Origin: Planctomycetota bacterium
GTDB taxonomy: Bacteria; Planctomycetota; UBA1135; GCA-002686595
Assembly (NCBI GenBank): GCA_029259635.1
Contig: JAJDEU010000028.1
Coordinates: forward strand, 80,973 to 144,972
Direction: 5' to 3'
DNA: 64,000 bases
Shown here piece after piece: positions 50,685 to 58,937 of this stretch (position 1 is the stretch's first letter; each line of letters starts with the position of its first letter). The position numbers were made by a program, and so were the translations under genes. Below the pieces are notes generated by a model. That model ran no database searches. It was not told where the DNA came from and saw nothing but the letters and a program-made list of their open reading frames with translations.

Positions 50685-50732
50685 CGCGGCAAGTGTAGCG
50701 ACCAACCCCATCCCCATGTACGGGTCGGACGC

Positions 50733-52871
50733 CTAGAGGCTCTCGTATTCGGTCACGTGGTCAAAGGAGAGCGTGATGTCCGCCTTCCCCATGCGGACGC
50801 TGAGCTCGCGCCGCGCTTTCCAGATCCGCGTCACGGCACACCGGCGCTTGAAACGCGGCACATAGAGCAGCTGCCCCTTCTTCAAGCCGGCCAGAAACTC
50901 CGAGCGCTTCTCCCCCAGCGTCGCGCCGCGCAGCTTTTCCTCGAGCTCCTTCAAGATCTCCGCCAAAGCCTCCCGCGGAGCCGTCGACAGCTGAGGCAAG
51001 AGCGCGCTCGCGGCATCGAGCTGATCGAGCGCCGCCGCCAATCGCTCTTCGAGTCCGCGCTGCGCCTCCGCCTCCACGCGCCCCTCCCGGCTGACCAACT
51101 CCTCGCGACGTTCGTCGAAGGCGCGTTCCTTTTCGGCGATCTCTTCGACGCGCGCCTCTGCCTCCGAGCGCAAGACCTCCGCCTGTTCACGCGAACGCCG
51201 CACATCTTTCAAGAGCTCACTGATCTCCCCCGAGCGTCGCTCGACTCGCTCTTCCGCTCGATTCACGACTTCGGCGGACAGGCCGAGCCGACGCGCGATG
51301 TACAGAGCGCGCGACTCGCCGGGCGTTCCGACGAGCAAGCGATAGCGCGGTGCGAGCGTCTCGAGGTCGAACTCCACCGAAGCGTTCTCCGCGCGACCGT
51401 GGCGAAAGGCGAACTCCTTGAGCTTGCCGAGGTGCGTGGTGCAGAGCGTCGGAACTCCGCGCTCGAGCAAGGTCTCCAGAATCGCGTCCCCGAGGGCAGC
51501 CCCCTCATCCGGATCGGTTCCGCCGCCCAGCTCGTCGAGCAGGACCAGCGTGTTCTTGTCCGCGCGCTCTAAGCCATCGCGAATACGCACGAGGTGCGAC
51601 GAGAAGGTCGAGAGGTTCTGGGCGATCTCCTGCTCGTCGCCGATATCCGCGGCAATGCCGTCGAACAGCGGAACGGTGGTGCCCTCCTCCGCAGGGATCG
51701 GAAGGCCGAGGCGAGTGAGAAGCACGGCGAGTCCCGCGCTCTTCAGAGCCAGCGTCTTTCCGCCGGTGTTCGGGCCGGTCACGATCAACAGATCGAACTC
51801 CCCGCCGAGGCGCAGGTCGAGCGGAACGACCTCGGCGAGTCGACCCTCCTTCAGCGCTTCGACCAGCAGCGGGTGGCGCATTTGCCGCAGGACGAGTCCA
51901 TCTCCGGCGCCCGTATCACCGGGTTGGCGAGCGGGAACCGCGCCATGCTGTTCGGCCCACTCGGAAGCGAGCCAGGCCAGCTCGAACTCGGCGATGCGCG
52001 CGGCCAACTCGAGAATGAGCTCTTTTCGATCGATGACGTCGCGGGTCAGCTCGAGGAAGATGCGACTCTCCTCGCGCTTCTCGTCGGCGCGGCTCTCCGC
52101 GAGACGATTGCCCTGCTCAAGCACCTCACGCGGTTCGATGAAGAGCGTCTCTCCACTCTGCGAACGGTCGTGGACGAGCCCCGGAACTTGTCCGCGGGAG
52201 CGCGCCTTCACCGCGAGCACCGGTCGGCCAGCACGCCGATGCACCTGCCCCACGTGGCCGTCCGCCAGAATGTTGCGCAGGCCTCGGCGGTTTCCGATGG
52301 CGCGCACCGCGTTGTCGATTTGACGCGAGAGCGCCTGTACCGACCGCCGCAGCTTGGCGAGCAGCTCGGACGCCTCGTCGACCAACTCACCCTTCTCGTC
52401 GAAGCTCGCGTTGAGGCGGGACTGAAGCGCCGAGAGATCCGGAGCTCCTTCGGCCAGGCTCGAGATCGCGGGGAGCGCGCTGGCCATGTCGCGCATAAAG
52501 AGGAGCGCTCCCGTCGAGCCGCGCAAGAACCGCAGAATGGCGCAGAGTTCGGCGCCGTCCAGAGCGCGGCTGAACTCGGCCGCCCCTTCGAGCAGCGGCA
52601 CGGGATCCTCGCAGCCACCGAGCGGAACACCGCCGCCCTTGCGCCGTCTCTCGATCAGCTCGCCGGCGCGGCGAAGCGCCAGCCTGGCGCCCTCGGCCTC
52701 CCGAGGAACGAGCTCGCGCAGCGCGCGACGGGAGAGTGGCCCCGGCGCAAAGCGCTCCAAGAGACGCCGGACCTCCGGCCAATCCAGCACGCCTGCCGCA
52801 TAGAGGATAAGCTCCTTGGCGAGCGGCTCCTCATCCCGCCCCTCGCTCGTGTCTTCGATCGGTTCCTCCAC
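50733..52871 (-). CDS. mutS2: MutS2-family ATPase lacking the Smr domain
   Basis: 712 aa from the GTG at 52871, which has GGGGGAGA about ten bases upstream; the frame continues to 52988. The N-terminal core/clamp is followed by the ATPase with Walker A TGPNTGGKT, Walker B LVLLDELGGGTDPDEG, and THLGKLKEFA. A long Glu/Arg coiled coil follows, and then a KOW-like segment (KKGQLLYVPRFKRRCAVTRIW). The protein stops there; the C-terminal Smr nuclease of typical MutS2 is absent. MutS2 proteins act on stalled/collided ribosomes or recombination intermediates in other species. Confidence 0.9.
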   Translation of the reverse strand: MEEPIEDTSEGRDEEPLAKELILYAAGVLDWPEVRRLLERFAPGPLSRRALRELVPREAEGARLALRRAGELIERRRKGGGVPLGGCEDPVPLLEGAAEFSRALDGAELCAILRFLRGSTGALLFMRDMASALPAISSLAEGAPDLSALQSRLNASFDEKGELVDEASELLAKLRRSVQALSRQIDNAVRAIGNRRGLRNILADGHVGQVHRRAGRPVLAVKARSRGQVPGLVHDRSQSGETLFIEPREVLEQGNRLAESRADEKREESRIFLELTRDVIDRKELILELAARIAEFELAWLASEWAEQHGAVPARQPGDTGAGDGLVLRQMRHPLLVEALKEGRLAEVVPLDLRLGGEFDLLIVTGPNTGGKTLALKSAGLAVLLTRLGLPIPAEEGTTVPLFDGIAADIGDEQEIAQNLSTFSSHLVRIRDGLERADKNTLVLLDELGGGTDPDEGAALGDAILETLLERGVPTLCTTHLGKLKEFAFRHGRAENASVEFDLETLAPRYRLLVGTPGESRALYIARRLGLSAEVVNRAEERVERRSGEISELLKDVRRSREQAEVLRSEAEARVEEIAEKERAFDERREELVSREGRVEAEAQRGLEERLAAALDQLDAASALLPQLSTAPREALAEILKELEEKLRGATLGEKRSEFLAGLKKGQLLYVPRFKRRCAVTRIWKARRELSVRMGKADITLSFDHVTEYESL

Positions 52872-53029
52872 GCGGTCATTCTCCCCCGATGATTCCGTTG
52901 CTTTCCAGGCCGGGCTGGCGATTCTCGCAAGCGGACGGGAATTTCGATGGCGAACCTTCGCCCCTTCGCTGTCCATCTCGACCGGCATTCAGCTTTGGGG
53001 TGTGTGCAAACCCAAGCGGAGAAGCGAGA

Positions 53030-53210
53030 CTAGCAGCCCGTGGCAAAAGTCATTCACCCCATGAGCGGCGTCCTTCCGGCCAGGTCGGCCCCCGAGAGCC
53101 TCGCTGAATCTGTTGCCTGCCGAAATATGGCTGCGACTGCGTTCCTTGGCACCAACCCGACCGAAATGCCGCTGCTCATGGGGCAAAGCACTTTCACCAC
53201 AGACTGCTAG
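53030..53210. mobile_element. MITE-like inverted-repeat element, copy C
   Basis: 181 bp from CTAG (53030) to CTAG (53207-53210). The ends read inward are CTAGCAGCCCGTGGCAAAAG and CTAGCAGTCTGTGGTGAAAG. Its reverse complement lines up with copy B (2619-2799) without gaps and with roughly nine in ten bases shared by eye. It lies between mutS2 and the cystathionine synthase gene, which face away from each other. Non-coding. Confidence 0.82.
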
Positions 53211-53337
53211 AGCCATCGCTCAGCGATTCGCGCTCGGGCTATCGCAAAACTCGCTCTCAGCCCCATAAGCGAATCGATCCCCGCGCCGCGCCACCCGGAC
53301 GCGCCGCTTTCTTGAACCTCTCTGACTCTCTATTTCG

Positions 53338-54522
53338 ATGAAAGACAATAGCCGCTTCGAGACTCGCGCCATTCACGCCGGACAGGAGCCCAATCCGGAC
53401 AACGGCGCGCTCATGACGCCGGTGTATTTCAACAGCACCTACCAGCAGATCAGCCCCGGTGAACCGCGCCAGGGTTACGAGTACTCGCGTACCACCAATC
53501 CCACGCGCACGGTTTTGGAGCAAAACCTGGCCTCGCTCGAAGGCGCCGAGTGGGGCTTGTGCTACGCCTCCGGACTCGCCGCGATCAACGCGATTGCCGA
53601 TCGCTTGGTGCCCGGCGATCACGTCATCGCGGGCAACGACCTCTACGGCGGCACCTATCGCATCTTCATGCAGGTCTTCGCTCGCTACGGAATCGAGTTC
53701 AGCTTCATCGACACCACGCAGCGCTCGGAGGTGGAAGCTGCCTTCAAGTCGAACACACGCTACCTCTACCTCGAGACTCCCAGCAATCCACTGCTCTCGA
53801 TCTGCGACATCAAAGCGCTGTCGGAACTCGCCCATCAGCGCGGCGTCCTGTGCGTCGTGGACAACACCTTCGCGACGCCGTACTTGCAGCAGCCGCTCGA
53901 GTTGGGCGCCGACATCGTCGTTCATTCACTGACCAAGTATCTGGGCGGACACTCCGATGTGGTCGGGGGCTTTATCGCCGGAAATGACGAGAAGACACGC
54001 GAGGAGCTGGCCTTCTACCAAAACGCAGTCGGCGGTCAGCTGGGCCCGATGGATGCCTTCCTCGTCTTGCGCGGAACCAAGACTCTCGGTGTTCGCATGG
54101 ATCGTCACAACGAGAACGCGATGGCGATCGCCAAGTACCTCGAGAGCCAGGACATCGTGGACAAGGTGCTGTACCCCGGCCTCGAGAGTCATCCCCAATT
54201 CGAGCTTGCCCAGCGCCAGATGACGCGTGGCTTTGGCGGGATGGTCTCGTTCGAACTCGCTGGCGATGTCGAGTCGGGCCGCACCTTCTCCAACTCGACA
54301 AGGTATTTCGCGCTGGCGGAATCACTCGGCGGCGTCGAGTCGCTCGTGGAAGTCCCGCCGCTCATGACCCACGCTAGCATTCCGGCCGAAGAGCGACGCG
54401 CCGCCGGACTGAACGACGGTCTCGTTCGTCTCTCGGTAGGCATCGAGCACGTCGACGATCTATTGGCCGATGTCGAGCAGGCCCTTAAAGCCGTGAAACA
54501 ATCCTGCGGCGTGAAGAGCTAA
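53338..54522 (+). CDS. Cystathionine gamma-synthase/lyase-family PLP enzyme
   Basis: 394 aa of the Cys/Met-metabolism PLP family. It has YEYSRTTNPTR, the phosphate-binding YASGLAAI, VVDNTFATPYLQQPLELGADIVVHS and the Schiff-base Lys200 in SLTKYLGGHSD. The C-terminal LSVGIEHVDDLLADVEQAL is intact. It performs gamma-replacement or elimination on homoserine esters or cystathionine. MetB and lyase activities cannot be separated from sequence alone. The ATG at 53338 lacks a strong ribosome site. A terminator follows at 54544-54584. Confidence 0.9.
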   Translation: MKDNSRFETRAIHAGQEPNPDNGALMTPVYFNSTYQQISPGEPRQGYEYSRTTNPTRTVLEQNLASLEGAEWGLCYASGLAAINAIADRLVPGDHVIAGNDLYGGTYRIFMQVFARYGIEFSFIDTTQRSEVEAAFKSNTRYLYLETPSNPLLSICDIKALSELAHQRGVLCVVDNTFATPYLQQPLELGADIVVHSLTKYLGGHSDVVGGFIAGNDEKTREELAFYQNAVGGQLGPMDAFLVLRGTKTLGVRMDRHNENAMAIAKYLESQDIVDKVLYPGLESHPQFELAQRQMTRGFGGMVSFELAGDVESGRTFSNSTRYFALAESLGGVESLVEVPPLMTHASIPAEERRAAGLNDGLVRLSVGIEHVDDLLADVEQALKAVKQSCGVKS

Positions 54523-54543
54523 CGCTGCAGCCGATTCCAGGAG

Positions 54544-54584
54544 AGCGGCTTTCCTCACGAAGTTGGGGAGGGCCGCTTTTTTTT
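54544..54584 (+). terminator. Intrinsic terminator after the cystathionine enzyme
   Basis: AGCGGCTTTCCTC (54544-54556) pairs with GGGGAGGGCCGCT (54565-54577), allowing G-U pairs, followed by eight T (54577-54584). Confidence 0.8.
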
Positions 54585-54631
54585 GCTTCCGCCCGTCGAG
54601 CGCGATGAATTCGCGCTCGATGGTAGCTCGA

Positions 54632-55012
54632 TTAAAACGGCGAGTTCGGTGCCGGCGGCGGCGTGAGCGGCGGCGGCGTGGGCGGCGGAGTCGGAGCCTC
54701 GACGACCTTTTCCTGGACGGGCTCGTCGGTGCCGACGCGGTCGCGCATCATGCGTCCGACCTTGAAGCGAACGACCTTCTTCTCGGGAACCGAAACCTTC
54801 TCCAGTGTGCGCGGGTTCTGCGCAATGCGCGCCGCGCGAACCTTCACTTCAAACACTCCGAACTCACGGAACTCCAATCGATGGCCGGAGGAGAGCCCGT
54901 TGATGATGGAATCGAGGAAGAGTTGGATGACGTCCTTGACGACCACCTTCGTCTGACCGGTTTCGTCTGCGATCCGGTTGACGAGCTCTTTCTTGGTGAT
55001 GGTGTGAGTCAA
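54632..55012 (-). CDS. HU/IHF-family DNA-binding protein with proline-rich tail
   Basis: 126 aa from the TTG at 55012 (read MTHTITKKELVNRIADETGQ). The HU/IHF core has VKDVIQLFLDSIINGLSSGHRLEFREFGVFEVKVRAARIAQNPRT, including the DNA-intercalating arm with a Pro. A C-terminal tail of repeated TPPP/PAP residues follows (PTPPPTPPPLTPPPAP), unusual for HU. The frame is open to 55411, but a promoter at 55233-55260 and the lack of homology argue against that longer protein. IHF-alpha/beta or HU identity is open. Confidence 0.82.
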   Translation of the reverse strand: MTHTITKKELVNRIADETGQTKVVVKDVIQLFLDSIINGLSSGHRLEFREFGVFEVKVRAARIAQNPRTLEKVSVPEKKVVRFKVGRMMRDRVGTDEPVQEKVVEAPTPPPTPPPLTPPPAPNSPF

Positions 55013-55482
55013 CGAGCTGCTCTGTTCCAGGTCAAAGGGGGAGGTGAAGGAGGAGTCGAGAAGGTTGGGGCGAAGGCAAGCCGGTCGGGAGATTCCCAGC
55101 GGGCTGTCGCCCTGGTCCCTCTCTCGGAAAGGTCTGTCGGAGGGGGCGCGTTGGAGGGCCTCAGGGGGGCGATTTCCCGCTCGCTCGGAGCAGGTCGTCG
55201 AACCAGAGTCCTTTCCAGCACTTGCTTGCGAACTTATGAGATGCAGTATCTTCCCGTCAAGTAAGAACTTAGGAGGCGTCGACGGGTTGGGAAATGCGCA
55301 ATTTCGAGCGCCGTCGACTCGGAGACCGCCAAACGGCTTCCGTGCTCCAACTCGTTCCGAGGCAAGCGCTTGCGTGAAATGAGCAAGCCGGGACGAAGCG
55401 CGCCTTCGCAAGCTTGCGGGTCATCTGAGGGCGACGGCGCTAACCGAGTACGGAGCAAGGCCTTAACGGCTTGCCAAGGCTG
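55013..55482. other. 470-bp region upstream of the HU gene
   Basis: It holds the HU leader (about 215 nt from a visible promoter) and the 3' flank of dtd. No other gene is supported here. Confidence 0.4.
55233..55260 (-). promoter_or_regulatory. Candidate promoter for the HU gene
   Basis: On the minus strand: TTGACG (complement of 55255-55260), 16-bp spacer, CATAAG (complement of 55233-55238). It implies a leader of about 215 nt before the TTG start. Confidence 0.5.
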
Positions 55483-55941
55483 TCAGGCAGAGCCCGAGGC
55501 CGAAGGCTCTTCGAGACTAAAGGTCACCGGTCCGAGGTTCGCCGATTCCACCACCATGCTCGCCCCGAAGCGGCCGGTCTCTGTCGGAACACCGAGCTCG
55601 CGGAGCGCGGAGACGAAACTCTCATAGAGCGGCTCGGCGCACTCGGGGGCCGCTGCGCGATCGAAAGAAGGCCGTCGGCCCTTGCGACCATCGGCGGCCA
55701 GAGTGAATTGACTGATCACGAGCGCCTGGCCGCCGACATCGATGACCGAGAGGTTCATACGTCCTTCGTCGTCGGCGAAAAAGCGAAAGTGCGCGATGCG
55801 TTCTGCGAGGCGCTGGGCTTCGCGCTCGCTGTCGCCGGTGAGGACGCCCAGGAAAACCAGCATGCCGTAGCCAGAGCTTCCAACCTCTTCCTCCCCCACG
55901 GTGACGCGAGCGTTCGTCACTCTCTGCACGACCGCTCTCAT
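55483..55941 (-). CDS. dtd: D-aminoacyl-tRNA deacylase
   Basis: 152 aa from the ATG at 55941 (MRAVVQRVTNARVTVGEEEV). It has the catalytic SQFTL motif and the NLGPVTF segment carrying the cross-subunit Gly-Pro that rejects L-amino acids. It removes D-amino acids from tRNA. The ATG overlaps the upstream lipoprotein gene stop by four bases, so it is part of that run. Confidence 0.95.
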   Translation of the reverse strand: MRAVVQRVTNARVTVGEEEVGSSGYGMLVFLGVLTGDSEREAQRLAERIAHFRFFADDEGRMNLSVIDVGGQALVISQFTLAADGRKGRRPSFDRAAAPECAEPLYESFVSALRELGVPTETGRFGASMVVESANLGPVTFSLEEPSASGSA

Positions 55942-57131
55942 CGCTGCTCGGTCGACCTCTCGGAAGAACCGGTCACGCCTTTCCGTTCGAGCCGCGCTAG
56001 TCGAGTACGAGCGAACAACCACAGCTGGGCATCGCGAACCGTCGAAGGTTCCGGCCGGTCCGAGGAAAGACTCAGTTCATCGTAGACGCCCGTCGCCGCC
56101 TCCATGGCGCGCGTCCAAGCATCGAAAGCTCTCTCCGGTTCGGCCTTCCAATCCTCCAAGATCAGAGCGCGTTGAATATGGGCCAGCGTTGATGAAGGAG
56201 CGGAGCGACTTGCGCGGCGCGCAGCGTCGAGGGCTTCCTCCACGTGGTCGTCCGAGATACGGGTTGCGGCCAACACGAGATACACGCTGGTCGCGTTCAC
56301 ATACCCATCCGCGAGGAGCTTCGTGCACAGCTCCTCGACTCGCTCATATTCATCCGTTTCGGCCAGCAAAAGCGCGAGATCAAACTCGCCTTCCGAAATC
56401 GTAATCGGGCGAACGAACGGACTCCGGCGCGCATCCGTCAACCAACGATCGAGCGCTTGAGCAGTAACCTCCGGCGTCTCCGAAGAGGCGAGCATGCGCG
56501 CGCGCAAACGGCGCGCGGGCAAGAGCCCTGGATCTAGCTCGGCTTGACTCTTCAACCGAGTTCGCGCTTCCTTGTAATCCCCCGCCCGAAACGCGAGGTA
56601 CGCCGAGCCGTAGTGCGCCCAGGCGCAGTCGGTGTCCAGCTCGAGCGCGCGTGCGAGAAGCGAGCGCGCGGCGGGCAGGTCCGGCTCGAGTCGCGCGGCG
56701 AGAACGTAGTTTTCGGGAGACGGGTTTCGATCCGCACGCTGACGATAGTGACGTCGAAGCATCGCTGCCCCGTCGGCACCATCCGCCGTCAACATGCTCT
56801 TGTAGAAACCTAAATCCGGTAAGGCGATCTCCCACTTCAAGAGCTCGAGTTCGAGCTCTTGCAACATGACGGCGACGTCGATGTTGCGACGGTAGTCCGC
56901 GGCGATCCGCAAGAGTCCCGCGCGCGCGATGCGCAGGTCTCCGGCTTCCCAAGCCCTCTGCGCATCGGCGACTCGAGCGCGAGCATCGTCGGAGAGTTCG
57001 CTGTAGGGGCCCGGATTGGTGAAGGGCAGGAAGAGCGGCTCGCCCGAACTGGCGCAAGCGGACAGCAGCCCGGCCGCAGAGAGGCCGAGCGCGAAAGCCA
57101 AGCGAGAGAGCGCTGCTCCCCGACGAGTCAC
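55938..57131 (-). CDS. TPR-repeat lipoprotein
   Basis: 397 aa from a GTG at 57131 that overlaps the upstream stop as GTGA; the frame goes on to 57209. The signal peptide ends LSAAGLLSAC, a clear lipobox. After it come several TPR-like helical pairs (ARRASRSAPSSTLAHIQRALILEDW, WAHYGSAYLAFRAGDYKEARTRL). The end overlaps dtd by four bases. It is probably a scaffold in the envelope; its function is unknown. Confidence 0.75.
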   Translation of the reverse strand: MTRRGAALSRLAFALGLSAAGLLSACASSGEPLFLPFTNPGPYSELSDDARARVADAQRAWEAGDLRIARAGLLRIAADYRRNIDVAVMLQELELELLKWEIALPDLGFYKSMLTADGADGAAMLRRHYRQRADRNPSPENYVLAARLEPDLPAARSLLARALELDTDCAWAHYGSAYLAFRAGDYKEARTRLKSQAELDPGLLPARRLRARMLASSETPEVTAQALDRWLTDARRSPFVRPITISEGEFDLALLLAETDEYERVEELCTKLLADGYVNATSVYLVLAATRISDDHVEEALDAARRASRSAPSSTLAHIQRALILEDWKAEPERAFDAWTRAMEAATGVYDELSLSSDRPEPSTVRDAQLWLFARTRLARLERKGVTGSSERSTEQR

Positions 57132-57661
57132 CGCTGCAGTTCTCCGACGAATTTCAGCTCGGCGCCGCGCTGTTCGGGATGCTGATCGTCGGCGGCGGTG
57201 GGAACCCAAGAGGCATCACCGCGCGCAACAATACGAACCTCGGCCTCATAGGGCCGCTCCAAGACCTGCAAGCGCTTCGTCGCAACGACGTGCCAACGGT
57301 CTAGGTGCGCTTGAATCAGCTCACCCTCCCCGTGGCGCAGAGTGAAGATATGCAGCAGACCATTGTCGGTCGCCTTGGTCACCGCGTTCAGACTCTTCCC
57401 GTCCTGCGGAAGCGCGAGGCGCGAACGCAGAGCCGGCGGCCCCTCGATGCGAATGTCCTCGGCGAAGAGCAAACTCGGAGTCAGAAAGGCTTTCGTCCAG
57501 CGGCCCTCCGACCTCGGAGGACGCGGAGTGGAGTCGAGTTCCGGGCTCGACGAGCAAGCGGGGATCAGCGCGAGGAGAACGAGAGCGCCGAGACTGACCG
57601 CGCAGCGACGCAGTCGTTTCGCGGAGCCGGAAGTGAGCTTTTGATCGTGCGAGAACTTCAT
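57128..57661 (-). CDS. Putative lipoprotein of unknown function
   Basis: 177 aa from the ATG at 57661 (MKFSHDQKL); an in-frame TTG at 57688 is possible. A signal peptide ends ALIPACSSS, a lipobox-like site. The mature part carries alternating beta-like stretches (GLLHIFTLRHGEGELIQAHLDRWHVVATKRLQVLER). I do not recognise the family. It is 33 bp downstream of trpS and overlaps the TPR lipoprotein gene, so the two may act together. Confidence 0.65.
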   Translation of the reverse strand: MKFSHDQKLTSGSAKRLRRCAVSLGALVLLALIPACSSSPELDSTPRPPRSEGRWTKAFLTPSLLFAEDIRIEGPPALRSRLALPQDGKSLNAVTKATDNGLLHIFTLRHGEGELIQAHLDRWHVVATKRLQVLERPYEAEVRIVARGDASWVPTAADDQHPEQRGAELKFVGELQR

Positions 57662-57694
57662 CGTGTTGGACCTGTATTCGGAACCCAAGAACAG

Positions 57695-58696
57695 TCAGCG
57701 TAGTCCGCATGCCGCGAGTGCGCGATCGCGCGTCGCCGCAGCGCGTGCCCGTGCGACGAGCGCCCCCGCCGCAAGCTGGCGATCAACCTCTCCGGGGTCG
57801 CGAAGCAACTCGTCGCGGCGCGCGCGGGCCTCGCGGAAGTGCTCCTCGATCAACTCAACCAAGCGGACCTTAATATGGCCGTAGCCAGGCGCGTCAGCGC
57901 CACCGGCCTGCACGCGCTCGCACCACTCGGCGGACTCACCTGCCTCAGCGAAGAGCTTCAGAAAGTCGAGCAACAGAATCCCCGCGGGATCCTTGGCTTC
58001 TTCCGGCGGCCGACTGTCCGTCGCAATGCGATTGATCGCCTTCTTCAGCTTCTTGCCGGTCTCGAAGATCCACAGGTCATTGCCATAACTCTTGCTCATC
58101 TTCTCGCCGTCGAGGCCGAGCACTTTGGCATGCGCCGCTTCCTTCGGCATGCGCGCTTCGGGGCGCTGAAACACAGCGCCACCCTCGGAGCCATCGCCGT
58201 AGACGTTGTTGAAGTGCCCCGCCATGTCCTGCGCCATCTCGACGTGTTGAATCTGGTCTTTGCCGACCGGAACAACGTTCGAGTCGTAGGCCAAGATGTC
58301 GGCGGCCATCAGAATTGGATAGGTGAAGAGGCCGACGCTCGGCTTCGCGCCTTTCGCCGTCTTGTCCTTATAAGAATGAGCGCGCTCCAGGAGTCCCATG
58401 CCCGTCACGCACGAGAGCAACCAGGTCAGCTCAGTCACTTCGGGCACATCGCTCTGCCGAAAGAGGCAAGCCTTCTCCGCATCGAGCCCGAGCGCGAGGT
58501 ACGTCACCGCCGTCTCGCGAACCCGCTCGCGCAGCTCTTCCGGCTTGGGCGTTGTCGTCAACGCGTGATAGTCCGCGATGAAATAAAAGTGCTCGCCGTC
58601 TTCGCGGGCCAACTCGATGTGATGCCGGATCGCACCGAAGTAGTTGCCGAGGTGTTGGAGGCCGGTGGACTGAATGCCCGAGAGAAAGGTCGTCAT
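57695..58696 (-). CDS. trpS: Tryptophanyl-tRNA synthetase
   Basis: 333 aa from the ATG at 58696 (MTTFLSGIQSTGLQHLGNYFG); the frame is open to 58975. It is a class I synthetase with HLGN (HIGH-type) and KMSKS in LDGEKMSKSYGN. The length and the AYHAL-type loop (ADYHALTTT) are typical. It is divergent from the WPL-repeat gene and followed by the lipoprotein run. Confidence 0.96.
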   Translation of the reverse strand: MTTFLSGIQSTGLQHLGNYFGAIRHHIELAREDGEHFYFIADYHALTTTPKPEELRERVRETAVTYLALGLDAEKACLFRQSDVPEVTELTWLLSCVTGMGLLERAHSYKDKTAKGAKPSVGLFTYPILMAADILAYDSNVVPVGKDQIQHVEMAQDMAGHFNNVYGDGSEGGAVFQRPEARMPKEAAHAKVLGLDGEKMSKSYGNDLWIFETGKKLKKAINRIATDSRPPEEAKDPAGILLLDFLKLFAEAGESAEWCERVQAGGADAPGYGHIKVRLVELIEEHFREARARRDELLRDPGEVDRQLAAGALVARARAAATRDRALAACGLR

Positions 58697-58898
58697 AGAA
58701 GGATTACGGCTTGGTCGGGCCCTTACCGAGCCTCGCTGCGACCGTAACAACCGCGCTGAAACGGAACAAGCGAGGCGAGCTTCTTCGCTTCTGATTTGGT
58801 TTGCTTGTTCGAGGGCGAGCGCCCGTCTACACCATCTACACCATGCCCGCTCTCCAGCTCGATTTCGCCCGCTCCCGGGTCGCGCCTTCATCGGAAGG

Positions 58899-58937
58899 CC
58901 GATTAATGCGCTCGCTCTTATCGAGCGCATTAATCGG
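58899..58937 (+). promoter_or_regulatory. 16-bp perfect hairpin covering the start codon of the WPL gene
   Basis: CCGATTAATGCGCTCG (58899-58914) pairs exactly with 58922-58937 around a seven-base loop. The ATG at 58906-58908 is inside the left arm, and the GGAAGG ribosome site lies just before it. Folding would hide the start codon. Confidence 0.65.

Noticed and set aside
55013..55411. N-terminal extension of the HU protein to 259 aa
   Set aside because: The added part has no homology and runs through a candidate promoter at 55233-55260.
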